Source: Branchiostoma floridae (lineage: Eukaryota > Chordata > Leptocardii > Amphioxiformes > Branchiostomatidae). From it: a stretch of DNA of 64,000 bases. The notes under the pieces are model-generated. The model worked only from the letters and a program-made list of their open reading frames with translations. It did not search any database and was not told the origin of the DNA. Below, piece after piece: positions 46,610-59,499 of the stretch; the first letter of the stretch is position 1; each line of letters opens with the position of its first letter. The stretch spans positions 206,490-270,489 of the forward strand of contig NW_023365762.1 of the NCBI RefSeq assembly GCF_000003815.2, written 5' to 3'. A program made the translations under genes and the position numbers.

Positions 46610-46810
46610 TGACTAGCCTCCTCCAGGCCTTCCTTAGGGGGTGCGGGGATCGTAGAATTCGGCTAAAAAAAATCGGGAAATTGGCCAGAGGCAGAGGAGT
46701 CAGGCCACGCTAACTAGGCTAAGGTTCATGTTTCCCCTCCGTGACCGACCAACTCCTCTAGTAGCAAAACTGCCCTGGCAATACTAGCGTAGTCGTCTGG
46801 TAGAGACTAC
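46610..46810 (-). mobile_element. Dispersed repeat family D copy
   Basis: Minus-strand match to 25385-25530: CCTCCAGGCCTTCC, CGTAGAATTCGGC, AAATTGGCCAG, CGACCAACTCCTCTAGTAGC. Confidence 0.65.
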
Positions 46811-47537
46811 CATGTGACTGTGCCTTTGTTGTGATAGAGCTAGCCGTATTATCTGGCTTTGCTCCGGTCATGTGCCCTACAATGTAAACGGTAAACACCG
46901 GCGATGCTAGGCATAGCCGGTATGAAATAACACATTACATAATGTCGACTTTGTCTCCTGAGGCAAGGTCACATGTGAAATACAACAACAACAACACTAC
47001 CGTACCGGTGTTTCTCAGTAAGCCATATGTACTAAATCCCTATATAGGGGCAAACCATTACGTACGCTGGTACGGTTGTGGATTACTCAAAATGTATGCA
47101 CATATTTGTTACGTGTTGATTTTCAATGTACGTTCCCTTTCGTCCTTTTTGAATCGCCCCAAAATTTTTGTTTTGAATTGGTTGTTTTGAAAAAAAAAGT
47201 CTGTCAGGTGGAAAATGATCGACTTTTGAGATCGCATTTCGTGTTGTGGCGATTGTCAATGGAACTATTCATTTGTATGATGTGCGCTATCAATTTTTGA
47301 TGAAGGGATGACGTCACGTCTGGAGCTGTCAATCAATGATGATCTCTTTGCGCGGGAATTCAATGACGTCATCGCAGGATGGGAAGATCAAAACGAAACC
47401 TAAATGAAAGACAAAAAAGGAAAATTCAAATAGATTTCATACAAAAAATCAATAAAACATTGCTCAAAGAGAGCACATATCCTTTCATTCATAGTGGCTG
47501 GGTCATACCATTTGGCAGGGGTGATTTTCATTCAGCT

Positions 47538-47594
47538 TCGAAGTAGATTTGAGTGCCCGGATGTTTCGAAGTAGACATGAGTGCCCGGATGTTG
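47538..47594. repeat. Two-unit tandem repeat
   Basis: CGAAGTAGATTTGAGTGCCC and GGATGTTT recur about 28 bp apart with one or two changes. Confidence 0.8.
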
Positions 47595-48461
47595 AAAGTG
47601 TCTGTGAAGGTCTCCACCTGTTTTCCTTGGCAACGTCTAAGATGCGTCCTTGGCATTCCAGAATGTCTTGGAATGTGATGGGAAGGAAACCCACTTTCTT
47701 GACAGATGCGCTGCATATTTCGTCGAATCATTGAGGTTTTAAACCTTCTTGGTCGAATGCAACATTGTATACGCCAGAAAGTTAGTGCGAAAGCACTACA
47801 TGGAATCGCTTTATCAAAGTTTTTGACAGTTTTATGGTATAGTATACGTTGCACGTGTGCCTGTATGCCCCTGAACAAGTGCTTATTAAACATCCTATAT
47901 TGCAGCCGGTTTACGTATGGCCTAGTTTCAGAGCTTTGTTTGAAGTCCACTTTGGGCCGATGGTTTGCTTCGCTGGCACGATTGAATTACTGTGTGTCAC
48001 TGTGTGTGCTTTCTTTCGTTTGTGTAGTCTTCTGTCGACAAGCATTGCTTCAAGCGTTGTAGGGACTGTTCAAAAACGTTTGGAAGAGATGTGAACCTTG
48101 TTGTAAGGGACTGTCCATATACCGTTAGGGAGAGGTCAGGGAATCATTTTTTTTATCGTGGGACGTGAAACAAATATTTGATTGCGTTATCCGGCCAAAT
48201 CTTATCCTAGTGTCCCCTTACACAGATAGAGCGAGATTAAACCAGTTTGTAAATAGTAATTACAACGTAACAATTGATGAACTGTCTGTCAAAGATGACC
48301 AGCGGCAACTGTCATCATCTGTTATTAATACGCTTTTAGGAGACAGGTATTTCATACCTGGCGGACAGGTACTTCCGAATACCTGCACACCTGTGTACAC
48401 TGTCCCCAGAACTGTAATGAAAAGTTTGTACACAGCAAACAGGATTGGAGAAGTTTTCTAA

Positions 48462-48845
48462 AATTCACTTGTCCTATCGGGCAAGCACATAAAAAATTTA
48501 CTTGCCCGAAGTAAAAATTCACTTGTCCTATCGGGCAAGCACATAAAAATTTACTTGCCCGAAGTAACTTTTCACTTGCCCGAAATTGAAATAATATTTT
48601 CTATGTACGTTTGTATTTTCACTAGTTCTAGCAATTCAAGGAATTCTTTTATAATGGTCTCCATTTTTCTGCATTGACCAATGCTTGATGCCATGACTGT
48701 GCAAAGTAACAAGTGTATTAAAATCTCACTCATGGAAAAATCTTACTTGCCCGATCGGGCAAGCGGGGTTGGACATGTACTTGCCCGATCAGCATTTTCA
48801 CTTGTCCGGGACTATCGGGCTAGTACGTGGACTTGTCAAACCCTG
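48462..48845. repeat. Repeat block of TTCACTTGTCCTATCGGGCA units
   Basis: A unit of about 54 bp (CACTTGTCC, ATCGGGCAAGCACATAAAAA, TTTACTTGCCCGAAGTAA) occurs twice in tandem. Further CTTGCCCGATCGGGCAAG palindromes follow at 48750-48840. It is likely a transposon remnant. Confidence 0.65.
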
Positions 48846-49303
48846 AGCAGATAGTTCATTTTTTTCTCTTTGCAACGTTGACTTTGAGCCTCAGATATTC
48901 ATGAAAAAACTTACTAGTAGTTCAGCCTTCTTACCGTTCTTCATTGAGGTCATGAAAGTAAAGGTTTCACATATAGCAAAGATATAGGTAATATGATTAT
49001 GATATAATGTTCTTAAATCTGTAGAGTTCCTAGAGTCCTAAGTTCTAACACATATCCTTATGATTATGATGATCCATATACGACGTATTATAAAAGCACA
49101 TGGCAAAATGAAGGTTGTATGTTTCGTCCGTGCCTGTTCATTTTATTTTTATTTTATTTATTTATTTATTTATTTGGGCCCTTTCATTTATTGCAAAAGT
49201 CTGTTGTTATAAGATCTAAGCGGACAGACCTCGTTTGAAATAAGAAGGAAAAAAAAAACTTAGATAAGAGTCATCTTTATCAAGGTTTATTAGTACCAAA
49301 GTG

Positions 49304-49420
49304 CTTTCTCTCTCTCTCCCTCTCTCTCTCCCTCTCTCTTTCTCTCTTCCTCCCTCTCTCGCACTCTCTCTGTTCCTTTCTCTTTTTCTGTGATTGTATC
49401 TCTGTTTCTCTCTCGCTCTC
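49304..49420. repeat. Pyrimidine (CT)n tract
   Basis: CT-rich run of more than 100 bases with C and T interruptions on the plus strand. Confidence 0.93.
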
Positions 49421-50468
49421 TGTGATTCTGCCCCCCTTTTTTTCTCCCCCTTCTAGGCTCGATGCACTCTACAACAGGCCATATCTTTGCCCTTCGTTTT
49501 CAATTAAGAGATAAAAAGAGACGTGGACAATATTCCTCTCAATTCACGTAGATACCGCTTGGCGCACATTCAATAGTAATGCCTACATTCAGGACAGTCT
49601 GACATATCGATGAAAGTTATGTTAAACAGGCGCCCCGGAGCATGCATGAGGACATCTGGTCACGCCGCGATCACGCGTTGTTCACATGCACACCGCAGTC
49701 ACGTGTGATAGCTCCTCCATGCCCATCACGTGCGTTTATAGGTGTTATCCTCACAACATCTCTACGTTTACCGTTACGATAACGTGTCTTTTAACACCTT
49801 GGATTTATATAACTGGGAAGAAGTTGCAAATAAGGTTTTCCCGACAATTTTTCAGGTTAGTGACGATTTTTGGTAATTAGGAACGTATCAACATCATCAA
49901 ATTTTATCACATTGTAGTATCCGATTCTTTTATATGCTTGTATGTGATGATATTGCTATTTGATAACATTTTATTGTTATGATAATAGATATTTCTTGGA
50001 TGTATTGGAGGTCATGCAACGTTTGTTGTTATTATTTTTTTTCTCTTTTTATTTAAATGTTTGATATAACGTTACCCCTGCATTTTTTTGCCACGCCTAT
50101 GCGTATACCTTAGTATTTTGAGGCATATGCGCTAATAGTGTATGCAAATTATTAGTCATCTTGTTTTTAATGTCTATTTTGATGTCCATATAAGGCAAAA
50201 TAATGGCAGGGTGTAGGCAGGGATGTATGTAAGCTTTATGATTCTTATGATTGCGAATCTATCGGAACTTAAATATTGAATTGTAATATGATTGGCATAT
50301 CCGCGTACTTGACACAGATGGTAAATACTATCATGTACCCACTTCATTCGGTTATCTTTTTGCAAGTTTTGGGTCAAGTATCAGGTCATGCTTCGAGTGC
50401 CGGTATTGGTAGACACACCGGCGACGCTCGCCCAAATATTAGTATTGGACTCGACATCATCACAATGC

Positions 50469-50645
50469 TATACAGTCAAACCTGTACAAGTGGCCACCTC
50501 GACGTATTAAAGAACCACCAACCCATTGATATACAGTCAAACCTGTACAAGTGACCACCTCTACGTAAGGACCACCTTGCCATTGATATACAGTCAAACC
50601 TGTACTTGTGGCCACCTCTACATAAGGACCGCTTGGCCAGTGTGA
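50469..50645. repeat. Three tandem units of about 60 bp (TATACAGTCAAACCTGTAC)
   Basis: TATACAGTCAAACCTGTAC begins at 50469, 50530 and 50587. GGCCACCTC and AAGGACC words occur in each unit. A related, more diverged stretch lies at 55260-55470 in the SLC6 first intron. Confidence 0.88.
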
Positions 50646-50865
50646 CAACTCTTTGTTAGTCTCATTGACACAGTAATTAAAGAAGCCTGTCTATAGTGAC
50701 CAGCAGACCACATACTTGGCTAGTTTTCATTTTATTTGTGTCAAGCACATTTGGCCTTTGCCTTATGCAATGTTTGATGTTAAGGATTATTCCGGCTAAG
50801 CCTGTGTCACTTATATCAAGCAGGGTGAAGTCCCTCTTTCAACCTCCTTGCTTATACAAATATGC

Positions 50866-50896
50866 TGTATGTATGTATGTATGTATGTATGTATGA
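50866..50896. repeat. (TATG)n microsatellite
   Basis: Seven tandem GTAT units. Confidence 0.95.
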
Positions 50897-52963
50897 TATT
50901 GAATTTCACTGGAAGAACTTAGCAGGGAAAGAAAGCATTTTAAGTGAGCGGTTAAAACAACCGTAGTATTGCAGTATTGGCCGAGTAGGGCTGTGTATGG
51001 AAGTAATGCAATGCATTGATAGAAATAATATTTCTTCTCCGCCAGAACAGTGAACATAAAACCGCAAATATTTCGCGATCTACAATACCAATAGCTTTCC
51101 AATGATACCAAGATTTCCCAATAGATATAGTCTAAGCCTATAATAGTTTACTATTAAAGGCAAGCTTCTGCGCTCACTATTTACAAGTACGGAGGGCAAT
51201 TCCATCCAAAAGCGACAGTGTATTGTCCTATGTAAAGGCATACAGCTGTTGCTATTTAACCTAGATTATTGGTTTCACTTTTTGCAAGAAAAACCTAACT
51301 ATTTCGTAGTGTTGTTAACATAATCTGTCTAAATATCCACGCTTTAATATTTGATAAAACTGTTTTGAAATGATGTTCAGATTTTGATCGAACCACATAA
51401 ATTTATAGCAGTCCAACCTCTTGAGATCAATGGTATCGCCCGATGTGGAATACTAAGCAATTCAATGTTGGGATATACCAATTCCCTTCGGGGTTAGTTG
51501 TTCGCAAGCAGCGCAGTGTTGCAGATGTGGCGAGAATACATAGAATATATAATTTTCCTTTTTTTTATGGCAGGAAGTTAAATGATATTTTAAGTATTCT
51601 TAGAAGAGAACTATACTCTTAATTAGGCAAAGTGTGTATATTGGCTTCCATAACTGTAATGTTTTTAAAACATTTGCTTCGAGAGATACGTGTAACTGTT
51701 TTCCATGACCGAAATTTATTACGGAAATGAATATGCTATGGACAAATTTGTAACCATTGCTACTTCAACTTTAAAGCTTTGAAATGTAAACAAAATGCAG
51801 GTGCACCGCCTTTAACAATTACTCTTAAGAAGCACCGTTTTTTATTGGGTTTTCCGATAAATGAAAGTGGCTGAGAAAGTGACAATAACAATTTCAAACG
51901 TTGACCATGTTTATCGGGAAATAACAATTGAACGCGCGCGTGACTTCTTTGTGATCATTTTTTTCTTTCTTTCCTTTTCCCCGCTCTTCCAAGCGACATT
52001 GTATTACCAAAGGGGCGTTGGCAATCGGTCAATAAACTATAATAGTCTTACACAAAAGGCAAGGGGCTCTTGTACGTTACGAGATGTTAAACATTGATAA
52101 GGTAGAGCACACATTGCGCTGCGCACAGTCATTGTATGTTGTTATACACACCTGGGTGTTAGTCAGTATACGCCTTGGTGCGCTTGGGAGCAGTAGTGTT
52201 TTTGTTGTGTTCTGTAACAACCGTGTTTTAAAACTTACGTTTTCTTTAAATTCTGTTGCTACAGAATATCTCCAAGTCTTGACGAACTTTGAGAGAAGCC
52301 GAAGGAAGAAAAACAACACTAAACGTAAGTAAAACTACCCTTTTTTTTGGTGATTTCACGACCGCCATTGTTTGGCGTTCTCTTTATTTCTGTTATAGCT
52401 AAATGACTGAAAAATGATTTTGTTGCGACGAGTTCCGATTGTTCATTAGTTTAGTTATTATTGATGATTGTTTCTAATTGTCTTAAAGTTTTGAGGCTAG
52501 AAGAAATGCTTCTGTTTCCTTGTAAAAATGGCGCGTAAGAGGGAACGCCGGTTCTCTGTCAGGTCCCTAACACTACTGGAACTCAAACAAGGATGTTTGG
52601 TTTAGCAGTGAGTACGTAGATTCTACAACCCGAACATAAGACCACTGCAAATACGAACGATCGAAATACAGAAGGTCATGTTGAAGTAAAACTTGACCAA
52701 GTCCTTCCCGCCAAATGTCAACGTTTATTGTTTTCCATTGTTTAGTTCCTTCTCACTGAGCGCCTTTTTCGTGGTGTTCTTTGTGGAACGTTTGTAAACA
52801 AAAGTGAATCACCACACCCCACGTTTTATGCGTCACGCGGGTTTTAGTAGCAAGAGGCCGTGTCGTGAAAATTGCTGACGCTTTGTTTACGTTTGTTTTT
52901 CTATATTTTAAGTTATTTCCTCGCTTTGTTTTCACAATATATCGTGGCAAGTTGGTAGTACAT

Positions 52964-53357
52964 TACTCTCCAAGCAGAGGTTGGGCTCTGAATTGTTTTG
53001 GACGTCTTTTGTGGCGCTTTTATTGGACTTTTTTTAACGCAAACAAACGACTGTACCGGTGTGCATCTGCTTGATGCTGAGTATATCTGGTGTTGATAAA
53101 GTTCAAGAACTGCAGGACCTCCCAGGTCCCTGGTCAGTCTTACCAGAACCACAGTACAGTGTGGTCTATCTCTCACACTTCTAACATTTGGTGGCAGCGG
53201 TGGGATCACTCAACACTTATGACATTTGGTGGCAGCGGTGGGATCACTCACACTTATAACACACACACACACACAAAAAAAAAAAAAACTGACAAAATGT
53301 AAATTCGTACTAAAACGCATTAGAAGACGAGCCCTAACCTCTGCTTAGAGAGAAGTA
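52964..53357. mobile_element. MITE family C ends enclosing an LTR-retrotransposon remnant
   Basis: TACTCTCCAAGCAGAGGTTG starts at 52964 and AACCTCTGCTTAGAGAGAAG then TA ends at 53357. The interior (about 53060-53260) holds TGGTGGCAGCGGTGGGAT twice (53189-53206 and 53227-53244), each preceded by an ACA-TT border as at an LTR end, followed by an (AC)n run. Confidence 0.6.
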
Positions 53358-54047
53358 TTACACTACTTGGAGAGACGTAATACACTACATGCAACTTTAC
53401 AGTGGTTGTAAATGTTTGGTGTATGCCAAAAAAACGTTGAAAAGGGACCTTAACAACATCGGAAGGCGCCATAAGGGCGCCGTATGTTACAGGCAAATAA
53501 CGTCATAAATCGTGTATAAGAAATGAGGATAAGATTCTCATAAACTACACCTGAACATGAATTATTACCGAAAGAGAGGTAATTGAAGGGTGAGGTGTGA
53601 AAGATATCGCGGGAAAAATCGGTCACCTATCGGTAATTAGGGTATATTTCCGTTCCTTGGCGCTAAAGTTGTCCGCTTAGTACGTTTACATTGCATGCTT
53701 GGTTTCCCACCGGTGGTCTTGTGACGCCTTTCTAGGCCGGGCAGTTTGCCGAAATTAATCGTCCACGTCAATTACACAACTACTAGATTGTACAGCGCGA
53801 CCGGTAGTACGCTAACCTTTAGGCGAACGCCCTGCGATCGCACTGCCAATGCGTTGCGACTGCATTGCGACCGCTGTGCGACCATAGATTTGACAAATTG
53901 CTGATCTAATTTCATTCTTGAAGAACGAATTGTTTCACGTTTAATATGTTTTGTTGTATTTTGAATCATAGTCCAATTATGAAATTTATCGGTAATACAA
54001 ATTCAGATTTAGAAGGCGGGCCTCTCTAGTAGAAAGAGGGTCTTATG

Positions 54048-54282
54048 CCACATTCATACTTGAGCTTGTGCGTATATTCAAGTCCGTATGAGTTGCCTGA
54101 TGACATTTTTTTTGGCTTAGGGAAACTTTGCGGAGAACTTATATTTTACTTTGACTCAGTAATGTTTATCAAGGTTATGAAACCGAAAAAAAAACTTTTT
54201 CGCCCTCAGACTTTGCCCTAGCCAAAATTATGTCAACTCATACGGACTTGAATATGCGCACACAAGTGTGAAGAGGGCTAAA
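54048..54282. mobile_element. MITE with ATATTCAAGTCCGTATGAGT inverted ends
   Basis: The left segment GCGTATATTCAAGTCCGTAT is inverted at the right as ATACGGACTTGAATATGCGC. A diverged relative covers 45390-45600. Confidence 0.75.
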
Positions 54283-54674
54283 GCTTTTTGTCGTTTTTGT
54301 CACTTTTACGAACATAAACCCACCGCAAAACGACCACAACGCATGTTTCCTGATGCAAGTTTATACTCTAGTACCAAGTCTCAACCAAATTGTCGGCGGA
54401 CTGGAAAAATGAATAAATCGGCCCAAACTAAAAAGAAAACTACTTTCATAGAAACGGCCAAGTCCTCTGATAAAATATTTTCCATATTTTAGCCGATTTA
54501 TACTATTTTTTCGGTCCTTCGGTCTGGCTGGTAGAGACTATAGCCCTTTGAGAATTCATTGCTTTAGTTTAGGTAGAAACATAATAAAATGTGTTCACAG
54601 TCCATCTGGCAACAACTGTAAATCACTTAAGTAAGTCTCCTGAACCCTTTTACAACCCATTATTTAAACCGCAG

Positions 54675-54852
54675 GTGTGTCTATAAAGATCTATCAACGC
54701 CAAGAGGACACCTGTACAAACGTGCCCCGTATTGGAACAAGGACTGACCGAAGTACTTCAACCCGGCACATCTTGCACCTAGGCAAACGAGCAAGCAACG
54801 GCAAAAGAAAGTTGAAAACTTTCGTAAGGAGAAAGAACAGTACCTTTCCAAG
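54675..54852 (+). promoter_or_regulatory. SLC6 gene 5' untranslated region, TATA-like or spliced
   Basis: Two readings compete. CTATAAAGA at about 54681-54689 could be a TATA box about 165 bp upstream of the start codon. Alternatively AACCGCAG at 54667-54674 could be an acceptor for a 5' UTR exon spliced from upstream. No ATG lies between 54675 and the start codon. Confidence 0.4.
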
Positions 54853-55069
54853 ATGGGAGATGAAGTGGTAATAGAACAGAATGGCGTGGAGCTGTCCAAT
54901 GTGGAGACAGGGACGGGGAAGGAGAAGATAGTGATAGAAGAAGATGAGTCGGCAGATGATCGCCCGGCTTGGGATAACAAGATTCAGTATCTGCTGTCTC
55001 AGATTGGCTTCGCCGTGGGACTGGGAAACGTCTGGAGGTTTCCTTACTTGTGCCAGAGGAATGGTGGAG
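54853..55069 (+). CDS. SLC6 transporter exon 1 (N-terminus and TM1)
   Basis: Encodes an acidic N-terminal tail, [16 protein letters not shown], then TM1 through CQRNGG. Donor GGAG|GTAAGT, phase 1. Confidence 0.94.
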
Positions 55070-58000
55070 GTAAGTTCCTCTCCTTCTTCTTAACTCTGTG
55101 AAGGAGGGTCTTCTCCTGAAGGAGTATTGTAGTTGGTCATATGTGTGCGTACGTTCGCAGCTATAGCTCACGATCCTTTTGCTGCATTCATGTGTAGTTT
55201 TGCGTGTAGTTTACAAGCTTATTTTGGAATATTAAAATCATCACCAGGCCGTCAAATCTCCCCAAGAAGACCACACAGCGGACAGATAAAATAACCTAAA
55301 GGTCTATGTGGACAGGTGGTCACTATAGACAGCATGTGGTAAGACACTATAGACAGGATTCTTAAAGCTTGCATCAATGAAAAAACATCATCTATGGGAC
55401 CGCCAAAAAGTGGTCACATTGGCCAGGTAGGTAGACCTTGTGTAGAGCTTGTGTACGTTTGACTGTATATTGTATCTGGTTAAGGTAGTTAATTTGTTGA
55501 TTTTTGTAGGCGTGTTCGTTTAGTGCCTTGCCGTCATCATAATTTCCGTCAAATACCTTGCGCTGTGGTTTTATATTCAATCCTCAGAACCTTTGGTAAT
55601 TGTATTCAAACTGTGTCTGTTGAAGTGTTTTGCACTGGAATAAAAAATTTTGAAGTTTAAAACGTACATACAAAGTGATTGATATAAAACGGTTGCTTAG
55701 ATAAATTTGCGTGTTGTTCATGGTGAGAAAGCATTCGATCGTTCGGATTTTGGGCACAGAAAACTAAATATACAGCCAATAATCAAAAAGAAAAGAAGAA
55801 AGAATTGTGATATGCAACGGAATCTACGGAAAACCGTTCCTAATCCCAAACCAAACAATAACCTCATATTTTCTGGAAAAGAAAACCTCATAGTATACGT
55901 TTAAAGAGTCGGCAATGCTGGGCGGAAAGTACATTGTTTCCCTATTTCGTTCCGCAAATCATGACGTTTATTGATTTTAAAATTCCCCGTTTAACGTTCG
56001 TTTTCTGTATCAACGCGTCGGACATATATTTTGTTTGGAACTGTATAACATGATAGAAAGTGACATTTCCCCTATATGACGTAATGCACCCCAATGTACG
56101 ACCAATAACGATGTTTACTCATTGCAAAAAGGAAAGTTCCATTGATAAGATGGTACTAACTTCCAAAGTCCATTGATAAGATACTGCTAGTTTCCAAAGT
56201 CTATCCCCTATCTGATGCGAACAAAGACTATTACGTTACAGGAAACCGCAAATTAGGAAATAAAGAGATAGAACAAGATATCAATTCAATGTATGAGCTA
56301 CATACAAGTGAAGTCTTACATACTTACGTACATTAGGCCCAAAACGGACATCAAATGGCATGTTTGGATTTAGCTATATATAAAAAGTAACGGGTTTTTC
56401 ATTTGCTGTCCTCTGACTCAGAAGTAGTAGTAGATTTTTCCACGACGTTTGAACGTAGATTCAGTTGCTATTTGTTCAAGTGGGTAGAGGAAAACGGTGG
56501 CCATTGGTCAACACTTAAGCACTAAACAACCGCCTTTGTCAAATAGGTCCCTAATCAACAGTACGTCACGCAGGCTTTATGTCCAAAAGACAGCTGTCAA
56601 TCTCAGAGGCATCTTACTGTATCACCTATCATTTGTGTTTGTTCGCTACTTGAGTAGCTGCCGAACAAGGCATAAAAAAGCATATACAAGATTCTCCAAA
56701 ACTTAGTTGCATGTGGCTACGGTAAAAGAAAGAGCTATGAAATATGACATAATATAGCCTTTTTGATGCCGTAGGTACAGTGGGTTGTCATCCACTGTGT
56801 CTAAGACGCAGTTTTGGGAGGCGGAGCCCATCCCTCTCCTTCCACCACCTTTTACCTCCCCAACCGAAGTCAAGAAATGAGGAAAGTCGTGTACAGTGCC
56901 TTTTCTCAATGGCAAAACCTCTAGCCAGGAATCGAACTCGTAACCATTCGATCCTACTAGTTGCCACTGACTTTTCAGACAGACTAGAACCAGACCAACT
57001 TGTGAATCATTAACATGGCCTTGGTCATCACCTGGCGTGGTAGGGATTTAGAGTGGACGGGAAAATCAACTCATACCGCAGTCACTAAGTGGTCACCGCA
57101 GGTGGCTGATTAAAAGGGGCGTTGTCGGCCACATGGCATATTAAACTTAAGTGTGTAAAAAGGTCACAAGTCTGTCTCTGGGTCCGAACATGTGGCCAAT
57201 CTTTTTATAAAATGAAAGAAATATTTCCCACATATTGTTTCGAATCTTAGATACACATTGACCAAGTACGCATTTTTTTTCATATGTTAGAATCGGCGAT
57301 GTGGCAATTAAAAAAGCATAAAAAGGTCAACTGTCGGTCACTGGGTCCAAAAATTTTGGCCAATCTTTTTCTAAAACGAACGAAATCCTTACAACATATT
57401 GTTTCCAATCTTGATACAAATTTCGATGTTTACGCATTGACCAAGTACGCACTTTTTTCAAATTATAGAATCGGCGACGTGATAATTAGAAGTATTAATT
57501 CGACTAATAAATAAATAATTAGAAGTGCGTAAAAAGGTGAGCTGCCGGTCACTGGGTCCGAAAATTTTGGCCAATCTTTTTTCTAAAATGAAAATAAATA
57601 TTTTCAACATATTGTTTCGAACCATGAGACAAATTTAGGTGTATACGCATACAAAAGTTCACACTTGTTTTCAAATTGTAGAATCGGCGACGTGTTAATT
57701 AAAAGTACATAAAAAGGTCAACTGTTGGTCACTGGGTCCGAAAATTTGGCCAGTCTTTTCTGAACTACAAAGAATATTAAAGTATTATATAAAAAGTTTT
57801 GAATCTTGTTAAGATTTGAAATCAATGGACTTTGATAAATTATGCGATTTTTTTTCAAGTAAAGCAACATCCTTTTCTTCATTTTTGTGCCGTTTATATT
57901 TTGACTTTTCTTTCTTTTTGGTGGTTTTGTTTTACCTTCACCTAATGTTGAGTAAAACATTTTAGCCGTTAGCCGTTTTCTGGATAGTTTTAGTTTCTCT

Positions 58001-59451
58001 TTGTTTTGTTTTTCGTTGCTTACGTCATGTGACGTCACGACCTGTGAACTGTGCCATATGGTAATTAGGCTAGGCGGGTGATAAAATTTGCCCTTACGTC
58101 ATATGTCCTACGGAAGAGGGTTATCTGCTTGTTTGTTAGTTTGCGTGTTACGGAACTGTCGTAACATAGACGACTCAGAATTTTTCAAGAAGCTGCATTT
58201 TAAAGCCTTCCTGATATTTTGCTTGGAAAATCTTGTACAAAAAAAAAATAAAAGAAATAAAGCTAGTTTTATCGGACATGGTCTCAGAAACCTGACGATT
58301 GGCGTTGTGCCCTGTATTGATCAAAATACCGTCCATAATTTCGATCAATTTCTTGCGAAATCTGTTAGATAAAGTCGAAATAATCATTTGTAAATGCATC
58401 CAAACGCATTAGAAAGCGACCTCTATCATCGGTAACGTCTAATATACTCCTAAAATACGCACGTGCACAAGTGACACAGTCAACTCCCGTTCTCTAGGTC
58501 TGACAGTTCTTCTTCTCAAGTCTTAAGTAAACGCTGCATCTTCCTTTTAGTTCCTATATTTAACTCCGTTAGACAAGCAGATGGATACGTATGCATACGT
58601 CTGCGTTCTACCAATACTTCTCTCCCACTCACAACCGCTTTGCCAGGATTTATTTGGAAGCCTGACTCTTAACACTGGGCTGATGTGCAAACATGCACGT
58701 TTGTCCCATTGACAGACATCTGACCTACTAACATCGATAATGTTCCTAGTCTTTGGGACAGTGACAAATCTTATTTTAACTCCTCAGATATCTTGATTTA
58801 TATTTGTGGCCAGTAAGTATAACCTCCACCAGGCCTTCCTACGGGGGTGCGGGGATCGTAGAATTCGACAAAAAAAGTCGGTAAATTGGCCAGGGGAGTC
58901 TGTCCACGCTAAGGTTTATGTTTCCCCTCCGGAGGCCGACCAACTCCTCTGGTAGGCATTTTACGCCATGTAACACTAAAAACGCATGTCCAGAACACGA
59001 GATTTGAAAATCAGAAGTTCCGCTGCAGTACCATAGAAAACCACTAGAAGTCCTAGCAGCACGTCACCGGAACGTACTGCGCCTGCGCAAACCCTGGTAG
59101 TTTGGGGCTTGGTTTGGTCAACGTTGCATTAAAATCCCGCTTGTTGCACAGTATATGTTAGAGACATGGTTTCGTGTAAAACGGACACGGAGTTTTACCC
59201 TTATATACGCACGTACTTTCTTAAACGCGGCCCTTTAGTAAACCGAGGGTTTAGCATGTCTATACTTTTCGCGCAGGCGCAGTACGTTCCGGTGACGTGC
59301 TAGTCCTAGCTATTATTGAACTTGACCTTTGTTTTCCTGACACCTACCTGCTTACCAATAATAATAAGGATTCATCCAGCGTCTCGAGTTACGTTGTCCA
59401 TAGACATAGATCGGCTATACAGATGCAGATGCAGATACAGACCGACCGACC

Positions 59452-59499
<48 letters not shown>

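Larger units (their letters stand above)
31656..54674. other. Gene-poor repeat-rich region, possibly a long 5' intron
   Basis: No coding exon could be supported. It contains many MITEs, SINE fragments and minisatellites listed separately. Between them lie AT-rich stretches (for example 35-36.5 kb, 38-39.3 kb, 51-52 kb) in which I see nothing identifiable. Confidence 0.55.

Noticed and set aside
47528-47950. 140-residue minus-strand open frame
   Set aside because: No recognisable domain, no supporting splice sites, and it overlaps a tandem repeat at its C-terminal end.
48165-48461. 98-residue plus-strand open frame with protein-like composition
   Set aside because: Starts at a GTG, no recognisable family and no clear splice sites; it borders a transposon-like repeat. 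It could be a decayed exon but cannot be supported.
52278-52324. Small exon between a GCTACAG acceptor and GTAAGT donor
   Set aside because: Splice sites are plausible but the peptide is lysine-rich and unrecognised, and no partner exon could be phased to it.
39725-57745. CRISPR-like arrays (39.7, 50.5, 57.2 kb)
   Set aside because: Repeats are diverged, unit lengths vary and there are no unique spacers; the genome is eukaryotic. These are minisatellites.
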